Source: Pandoraea pulmonicola | GTDB taxonomy: Bacteria > Pseudomonadota > Gammaproteobacteria > Burkholderiales > Burkholderiaceae | DNA: 64,000 bases | Assembly: GCF_000815105.2 (NCBI RefSeq) | Contig: NZ_CP010310.2 | Span: 1,922,001-1,986,000, forward strand | Reading direction: 5' to 3' | The notes under the pieces: model-generated | Database searches by the model: none | Told to the model about the DNA's origin: nothing | Seen by the model: the letters and a program-made list of their open reading frames with translations, nothing else | Shown: positions 59,518 to 64,000 of the stretch, piece by piece | How the letters are laid out: every line of letters starts with the position of its first letter | Numbering within the stretch: position 1 is the first letter of the stretch | Translations under genes and position numbers: made by a program

Positions 59518-60702
59518 ATGGATATTCATATCAGTGGAAGCTGGTACTCTCGATCAATCGACAAAAAGGGTATTCAGGCGTGTCTAAACGCTCAGCGCGA
59601 GAAAGATGTGGTCAGTCTATGGGGGAGGATCGCCGACTGGTTTCTTGGCACAAAAACCGAGGCCGCCAAGGTCGCTCTTTTCCGCCTCGCTCACTCGGAC
59701 ACGCTGGCACAACAACTATCCTCGTTTTCTGAACTTAAACAGTATGCGGCGCCTGCACGGCAAGACTCGCTGACTTGGCAGATTTCCGACAATGGCTCTC
59801 CCGTTTTCCGAATCGGGGATTTTGATATCCGATGCCACGCTGCTACGGAAAACACCATGGCGAACCTTCCCCCCTTCAACCTCGATGAGAGATCTCGCCT
59901 GCTTTCTTCCATGTACTACTCTGGCGAGAATGTTGTCGCCGAGTTTCACCGTTTCGCGGGGGAAAGCTCATCGTTGACAAAATCGGACAGGAGCGCCGAT
60001 GCGGTGCTGGCGGACCAGGAAAGGTTTCTGACCCTGACGCCCAGCCTGCTCCGCGCCTTGAAGCTCATTGGTGTGGACAAAAATGATGTCAAAGGCGATT
60101 TCGCTCGCGACATTGGTCAGGCAGTTGAGCGCATGGTTTTGCAATGGACGGGAGACGAGGGCACCGCTGCACGGGCGGCTCGGAACGCAGAGAATCTGTC
60201 GATCTTTGCCAGTAATGCCAATGCCGTGCGCACAGTCAATGTGCCGGACACGTCCTATGTGTCGGAAACGTTGGATCGCCGTAGTGACGCCGCCCAGCTA
60301 TACGGTCTTGATCCGGCGCTGCTCGATCGTCCACTGGACGCCATTCGCGCCATTCGTCTTAAGGCGCAGAATTCGAAAGAATACCTGTCGCCCTCCGCCG
60401 CCGCGCTTGAGTGGCTCGGCGCTTTATGCCGGGCCGGGCTGCTGCACGAGGCGAACGTTGCCTATACGGCGTTCGCCAAACAGTATCCGCGCAATGCAAA
60501 TTACGTCGCGAGCATCGTGCCTGCCAAGGTCCTCAACCATTACTGGATGAGCCACCTCGACCATCACGGCGTCCAGCGCTCGAGAGTGTGGCAGACGGAG
60601 CATCCCACGTGGGTGGACGAAGGGGTGCAAGCGCTTCACGGCGGCAGGCTCGAAAAGTGGGCGGCGCAAGCATTGGATCAAATTCGCATGACCAGATTGT
60701 GA
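59518..60702 (+). CDS. Candidate type III effector with SopD2/Sif-like N-terminus
   Basis: 394 residues from the ATG at 59518; a TTG six codons earlier is possible and neither has a strong ribosome site. The N-terminal 105 residues follow the shared N-domain of Salmonella SPI-2 effectors (SifA, SifB, SopD2, SspH2): LWGRIADWFLGT at 34-45 corresponds to the WEK(I/M)xxFF translocation motif, followed by a helix AKVALFRLAH and by FSELKQYAAPARQDSLTW, which resembles FTQLKEYANPSQQD as I recall it from SopD2. The remaining 290 residues are helical, without a recognised catalytic motif. No signal peptide. Lower GC and position beside tRNA-Lys fit horizontal gain. Recognition rests on memory of the family. 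Confidence 0.65.
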   Translation: MDIHISGSWYSRSIDKKGIQACLNAQREKDVVSLWGRIADWFLGTKTEAAKVALFRLAHSDTLAQQLSSFSELKQYAAPARQDSLTWQISDNGSPVFRIGDFDIRCHAATENTMANLPPFNLDERSRLLSSMYYSGENVVAEFHRFAGESSSLTKSDRSADAVLADQERFLTLTPSLLRALKLIGVDKNDVKGDFARDIGQAVERMVLQWTGDEGTAARAARNAENLSIFASNANAVRTVNVPDTSYVSETLDRRSDAAQLYGLDPALLDRPLDAIRAIRLKAQNSKEYLSPSAAALEWLGALCRAGLLHEANVAYTAFAKQYPRNANYVASIVPAKVLNHYWMSHLDHHGVQRSRVWQTEHPTWVDEGVQALHGGRLEKWAAQALDQIRMTRL

Positions 60703-60712
60703 TTGTCTGTAT

Positions 60713-60794
60713 TGACCCAGCAAAACCTGCTCAGGTCTTGTGCTCATGTGTCAGTCTTCTAAGGTTAACACCTGGGCAGGTTTTCACTGGGTCA
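60713..60794. mobile_element. 82-bp inverted-repeat mini element
   Basis: The left end (60713-60736, TGACCCAGCAAAACCTGCTC onward) and the right end (60770-60794) are near-perfect inverted repeats of about 24-25 bp; the shared consensus is TGACCCAG then AAAACCTGC then CAGGT. Only 33 bp lie between them. It may be a MITE or the fused ends of a deleted IS. It abuts the truncated toxin gene. Confidence 0.6.
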
Positions 60795-60798
60795 TTAC

Positions 60799-61110
60799 AT
60801 GAGTTCGAACCCGACGATTGGGCATGAACAGCAGGGCGATTTTCGCCCTGTTCTTGTTCTGTCACCGGCGTCTTTTAATGCGCTGGGCGTAGCCTTGGTC
60901 GCACCAATCACCCAAGGCGGAGAATTCGCTCGTTTTGCCGGCTTTGCGGTGCCGTTGTCTGGTGCGGGCACGCAGACGCAGGGCGTCGTCGCGTTGGTGA
61001 ACATGGTGCGCACGCTCGATCTTGACGCACGTGGAGCGAAGAAAATTGAGCGAGCACCCGTCGAGGTTGTGGAAGACGCACTCGCGCGCCTTCAGACCAT
61101 TCTGGATTAA
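60799..61110 (+). pseudogene. MazF/ChpB family toxin, N-terminally truncated
   Basis: 103 codons that match ChpB from residue about 17 on: NPTIGHEQQGDFRPVLVLSP, then LVAPITQGGEFARFAGFAVP, and C-terminal VEVVEDALARLQTIL. The expected first strand (with the FxRGDIV motif) is missing; in its place upstream bases are the mini inverted-repeat element, with stops in frame. No antitoxin gene is adjacent. The endoribonuclease fold probably cannot form without the first strand, so it is called a pseudogene, although an ATG exists. Confidence 0.8.
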
Positions 61111-61337
61111 TGGATTGGTGCACCGAAATTCGTTTGTAAGACGGAAGAATCGGGGCAGTCTACGTTCTTCTCGCCCACTATACGTCACGAACGTTTTCAT
61201 TGCGTGTCGAAACGTTTCGAGTGTCGACGCATAGGCTGGGATATTCGGAAGTTGCTGAAACGCAAGGCGCAGCATTCCTGCGATGCTGGATTCAGCCGCT
61301 AGCACGGCTAAATCTACCTACATCTCAGGAGGTTTTG

Positions 61338-61646
61338 ATGAGTGACTCAAACAAGAGCTGCGGGAAGGATGGAGGAAACGGCGGCCAAGGCGATGGCGGG
61401 CTCGACCTCCCCAAGTCGTTGACGCGTGAAGGACATGTTGTTTGGTTTCACGAATACAAGAAGTACCTCGGTTACGCGTGGGACGAGGCAGCGGGAGAAA
61501 TCAGGCGGGCACATGTGTCCGACCCTGAGCACGCGATTTACTTTGGGACGTTCGCGGAAGCGATGGTGGCGACGGATGGGTTGATGGGGCCTCACGTCAT
61601 CATTCACGCGTCGAAGCGGGGCGAGAAACCGCGATTGGTGCGGTGA
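61338..61646 (+). CDS. Hypothetical small acidic-to-basic protein
   Basis: 102 residues. A perfect AGGAGG lies 5 nt before the ATG, the best ribosome site of this patch. N-terminus is Gly/Asp/Asn-rich (SCGKDGGNGGQGDGG), then LTREGHVVWFHEYKKYLGYA and a C-terminal FAEAMVATDGLMGPHVIIHA. I do not recognise a family. It is part of the accessory patch next to tRNA-Lys. A 14-bp palindrome (TCGAAACGTTTCGA, 61207-61220) lies 118 bp upstream and could be an operator. Confidence 0.6.
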   Translation: MSDSNKSCGKDGGNGGQGDGGLDLPKSLTREGHVVWFHEYKKYLGYAWDEAAGEIRRAHVSDPEHAIYFGTFAEAMVATDGLMGPHVIIHASKRGEKPRLVR

Positions 61647-61778
61647 CTTCGGTTGCGGCCCATCCAAGGCGGTGGGCCGTTCTATCACGGCTATCAGACG
61701 TAACCGAACGGCGTTACTCTTCAAGGGGCCTGTCAGTAATTTCGTGTTAAAGGCATCAAATGCTCTCAAGGAGAGTTT

Positions 61779-61955
61779 ATGCCTCGCAAACCGAAAACCC
61801 CGCTGGCAGAACTGCCGGCAATTCCCGCCGAACTGCTTGAGCAGTTCGGCAACGCTCCGATGACGGCCGAAGCTATCAATGCCGCGACCATGGCGCTCAA
61901 GAAGGCGCTGATCGAGCGCGCACTGGGAGGCGAGATGAACCACCATCTCGGCTAG
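61779..61955 (+). pseudogene. IS256-type transposase, N-terminal fragment
   Basis: 58 codons beginning MPRKPKTPLAELPAIPAELL and continuing MTAEAINAATMALKKALIER, then MNHHLG and a stop. This is the conserved start of a Mutator/IS256-family transposase of about 400 residues; the DDE catalytic domain is gone. GGGGCCTGTCAGTAATTTCG at about 61723 before it looks like the left IS end. The right end is absent, so only the left portion of the IS remains. Confidence 0.8.
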
Positions 61956-62011
61956 AGGTGGATGGTTTTCATGGAGTTTTGCGGAAAACTCCACGGATTG
62001 CGGAAAACAAA

Positions 62012-62039
62012 AAGGGGCTGCGATTTCTCGCAACCCCTT
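62012..62039 (-). terminator. Terminator of tRNA-Lys transcript
   Basis: A stem AAGGGGTTGCGA with TCGCAGCCCCTT (one G-T or mismatch) followed on the minus strand by TTTTTGTTTT. It lies 9 bp after the tRNA-Lys CCA end. This same sequence resembles 59037-59076. Confidence 0.8.
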
Positions 62040-62048
62040 GAATTCGTT

Positions 62049-62124
62049 TGGTAGGCCGTGCAGGATTCGAACCTGCGACCAACGGATTAAAAGTCCGCTG
62101 CTCTACCAACTGAGCTAACGACCC
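62049..62124 (-). tRNA. tRNA-Lys (anticodon TTT)
   Basis: A 76-nt gene on the minus strand. GGGTCGT pairs with ACGGCCT (with G-T pairs at positions 1 and 4), the D-loop has AGTTGGTA, the anticodon loop is CTTTTAA, and the T-loop GGTTCGAATCC is standard. CCA is encoded. The downstream DNA (61960-59040) carries accessory genes, suggesting the tRNA or its terminator served as an insertion point. Confidence 0.95.
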
Positions 62125-62229
62125 AACGAAGAAAAAGATTATAGCGTCGGGCTCGTTATAGTGTCAAGACGTGTGTGACGCAGATATGTCCGTTTCCACG
62201 CGATTTCTCGCGCGGCGCGCAATATCTCC

Positions 62230-63345
62230 TCAAACGCTGCGCTCAATGCGCCACATCTGGTACTTGAACGCGCAGACGCCGCCCGCCAGAATCGCCGCGA
62301 TCGCAACGAACGAACCCACCGCCAGCGTCGACACACCCGACAGCCCCTGGCCCACCGTGCAACCCAGCGCCGTCACGCCGCCAAAGCCCATCAGCACGCC
62401 TCCGACCATGTGGTTCGCCGTATCCTCCGTGCCCTGAAAACCCTCCCAGCGGAACGTACGCGACGCCATCGCATAAACGAACGACCCCGCAATCACGCCC
62501 AACACGCTCGCAATGCCCAGCGTGATCACGTTGCTCGTGTCGCTCCACATCATCAGCCAGTACAGCGTGTACGCCAGCGGCGACACGAACGAGAGCGCTT
62601 CCATCTTGCCGGAGTTCGTCGCCACGAAGCTCTCCTCCAGCGTGTTCGGATTCTCGGCAACGTAGCCGACCTTGCCCGACACGTACCACAGCGCCACGAT
62701 GATCGCGCCCACCACAACGCCGCCGAGCAGATTGTCGAACGTCCAGAATTCGCGTCGGGCCATGGCCGCCACCACGAACACCCCGCCCACGATCAGGCCG
62801 AGGACGAGCTGCGCGCGATGCACGTTGCCACCGAACATCCCGCCGAGCAACGTCGGCAGATCCTGCGACGTGGCAAACGTCGTCTGCACGCTGTCGATCG
62901 CCGTCACGCGCAAGACCGCGAAGATGCCTTTGAGCGTCATGTATGCCGACACGCCGATCATCACGAAAACGAGCAGCGACTTGAGGTTGCCGCCACCGAT
63001 GCGCACGAGCGTCTTGCTCCCGCAACCCGACGCGAGCACCATGCCGAAGCCGAAGAACCAGCCGCCCACGAGATACGACAGCCAGGTGAAACGCGGCGTC
63101 GTGTAGATCGCCTTGACGGGATCGACGATGCCTTGCGAGGCCAGCACGCCGGTGCCGATGGTCGCCACGCCGATGGCGAGCCACCACATGCGCATGCGGT
63201 TCCAGTCGCCGATGTTCACGATGTCGGAGAGCGCGCCCATCGTGCAGAAATGCGTGCGCTGCAGTACGGCACCAAACACGAAGGCAAGAGCAAAGGTGAA
63301 CCACACGACAGTGTGGGAGAGAGCGGTGAGATCGACGTCGGTCAT
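62230..63345 (-). CDS. YeeE/YedE family transporter (thiosulfate/sulfur uptake)
   Basis: 371 residues from the ATG at 63345. About ten hydrophobic segments. Conserved cysteines of the family are at C34 (RTHFCTMGALSD), C108 (LASGCGSKTLVR) and near the end in ALGCTVGQGLSG; TsuA relatives pass thiosulfate along such cysteines. The whole transporter is duplicated internally (SGCG and ALGC halves). No TusA/YeeD gene is next to it, so substrate is inferred from the family. Confidence 0.88.
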   Translation of the reverse strand: MTDVDLTALSHTVVWFTFALAFVFGAVLQRTHFCTMGALSDIVNIGDWNRMRMWWLAIGVATIGTGVLASQGIVDPVKAIYTTPRFTWLSYLVGGWFFGFGMVLASGCGSKTLVRIGGGNLKSLLVFVMIGVSAYMTLKGIFAVLRVTAIDSVQTTFATSQDLPTLLGGMFGGNVHRAQLVLGLIVGGVFVVAAMARREFWTFDNLLGGVVVGAIIVALWYVSGKVGYVAENPNTLEESFVATNSGKMEALSFVSPLAYTLYWLMMWSDTSNVITLGIASVLGVIAGSFVYAMASRTFRWEGFQGTEDTANHMVGGVLMGFGGVTALGCTVGQGLSGVSTLAVGSFVAIAAILAGGVCAFKYQMWRIERSV

Positions 63346-63670
63346 GAGACTGGGAGCTAAGAGACGATATCGGCCGTGACCGGCCGTTCGATGCATTTTT
63401 GCGAACCACGGGGCGCGGTCGCTTTGTTATTGTCGACGCGTCGCGCAGTCCTCGCGCAAACCCGTCACGGGTACGGTCGCCATGCCACGCAGGCCATCGG
63501 CCCGCGCGCATCCCCTTCAGACGCCGCGCCTCGAACGCTTGGAAAGTCCGTATTCTACTTGAGGTCTCGCCAATGCCCGGAAACGACAACGCCGCCCTGA
63601 AGGCGGCGTCGTTCGTTTGACGAGTGTCCTCACACGGCAGGCTGGTTCGCACAGCCTGCCGAGGGGCGGA
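63346..63670. other. Intergenic region between yeeE-type gene and cpoB
   Basis: 325 bp. Two hairpins: 63583-63614 (ACGCCGCC and GGCGGCGT around CTGAA) and 63636-63662 (CGGCAGGCT and AGCCTGCCG). Both could end the cpoB transcript or its neighbours. No gene is supported. Confidence 0.5.
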
Positions 63671-64000
63671 CTACTTCAGCTTGGCCGCACGCTTCTTGGC
63701 CTCCGCTGCGGATTCGGTGTCCGGGTACTTGGCCACCAACTCCTGCAACGTTTTTTTCGCTGCCGCAGTCTGCCCGGATTCGGCCTGGTTGCTGGCAATC
63801 GCCAGCATGGCTTCGGCCGCCTTCGGGCTCGTCGGGTACTTCGTCACGATTGCCTGCAGCGTCGCAGTCGAACCCTTCAGATCCTTGTTGGCGTACTGCG
63901 CATTGCCAAGCCAGAACTGCGCTTCAGGTTGATACGGGCTGTCGGGATATTTGGCCGCGAAGGTCCGAAATGCCGTTTGCGCACCCTTGTAGTCACCGTT
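63671..64000 (-). CDS. cpoB: Cell division coordinator CpoB (YbgF), C-terminal part
   Basis: 109 residues, open to the right edge of the window. The sequence is TPR-rich, with three repeats: NGDYKGAQTAFRTFAAKYPD, then AQFWLGNAQYANKDLKGSTA, then ASNQAESGQTAAAKKTLQEL. It ends AAEAKKRAAKLK. This is the typical end of YbgF/CpoB, a periplasmic partner of TolA and PBP1b at the septum. The tol-pal genes are expected to the right. Confidence 0.9.
   Translation of the reverse strand, partial: NGDYKGAQTAFRTFAAKYPDSPYQPEAQFWLGNAQYANKDLKGSTATLQAIVTKYPTSPKAAEAMLAIASNQAESGQTAAAKKTLQELVAKYPDTESAAEAKKRAAKLK

Noticed and set aside
61207..61220. Perfect palindrome TCGAAACGTTTCGA as a regulated operator
   Set aside because: No regulator or strong promoter is linked to it; it is mentioned only with the gene at 61338.
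1..64000. CRISPR arrays, rRNA genes, prophage structural genes or a type III secretion apparatus
   Set aside because: None was seen; effector calls therefore depend on an apparatus encoded elsewhere.

Overview
The window looks like a chromosomal segment of a high-GC betaproteobacterium of the order Burkholderiales; the gene content fits Pandoraea or a close relative, but the genus is an inference. Most of it is ordinary core genome: a selenium-dependent formate dehydrogenase locus, metabolic operons with their regulators, and the cpoB end of a tol-pal locus. Several short accessory patches interrupt it, and these hold the unusual material.

Layout. 1-7588: the 3' end of fdnG, then fdnH, fdnI, fdhE, selA, selB and selC (tRNA-Sec), that is, the enzyme plus the selenocysteine machinery it needs. 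7516-12516: a genomic island in selC, bounded by a perfect 75-bp direct repeat of the tRNA 3' part. It keeps a decayed integrase end, a beta-propeller-like repeat protein and a leucine-rich-repeat effector candidate. 12453-15851: two paralogous proteins with tandem helix-turn-helix-like modules; the first now ends inside the att repeat. 16089-22995: gene remnants, an M50 protease, a DUF2167 protein, a GntR/dicarboxylate symporter/threonine aldolase operon, and ribA. 22996-26987: a Mg2+ transport locus (an orphan MgtC-type ACT domain, a leader ORF with a candidate attenuator, and an MgtA-type ATPase). 27130-37178: a MarR regulator, a cysteine desulfurase, a two-component flavin monooxygenase operon, NsrR and an AraC regulator. 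37239-43079: porin, periplasmic GDPD with a GlpR-like regulator, and an Lrp regulator divergent from glmS. 43100-44382: a LysR remnant next to an effector candidate. 44469-51845: DJ-1 family genes, efflux and small redox or cupin proteins. 51969-53075: a third HTH-array paralogue. 53197-59021: a LysR-linked redox detoxification operon. 59037-62124: an accessory patch next to tRNA-Lys with a SopD2/Sif-like effector candidate, a truncated MazF/ChpB toxin, a mini inverted-repeat element and an IS256-type remnant. 62230-64000: a YeeE/YedE transporter and the end of cpoB.

Main story. Six lower-GC or isolated genes (9593-11821, 12453-13883, 14192-15733, 43621-44382, 51969-52952, 59518-60702) look like scattered type III effector candidates. 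No secretion apparatus is in the window. Five of the six have a similar A/T-rich box ending in TGCAA or TACAA about 100-150 bp upstream of the start, and the sixth has a weaker match. The three HTH-array genes share a leader of about 120 bp and the same N-terminus, so they form a family that may be undescribed. A separate candidate is the mgtA leader: a 56-codon ORF with a strong ribosome site and an Asp-Asp-Asp start overlaps two mutually exclusive hairpins, the second followed by six T.
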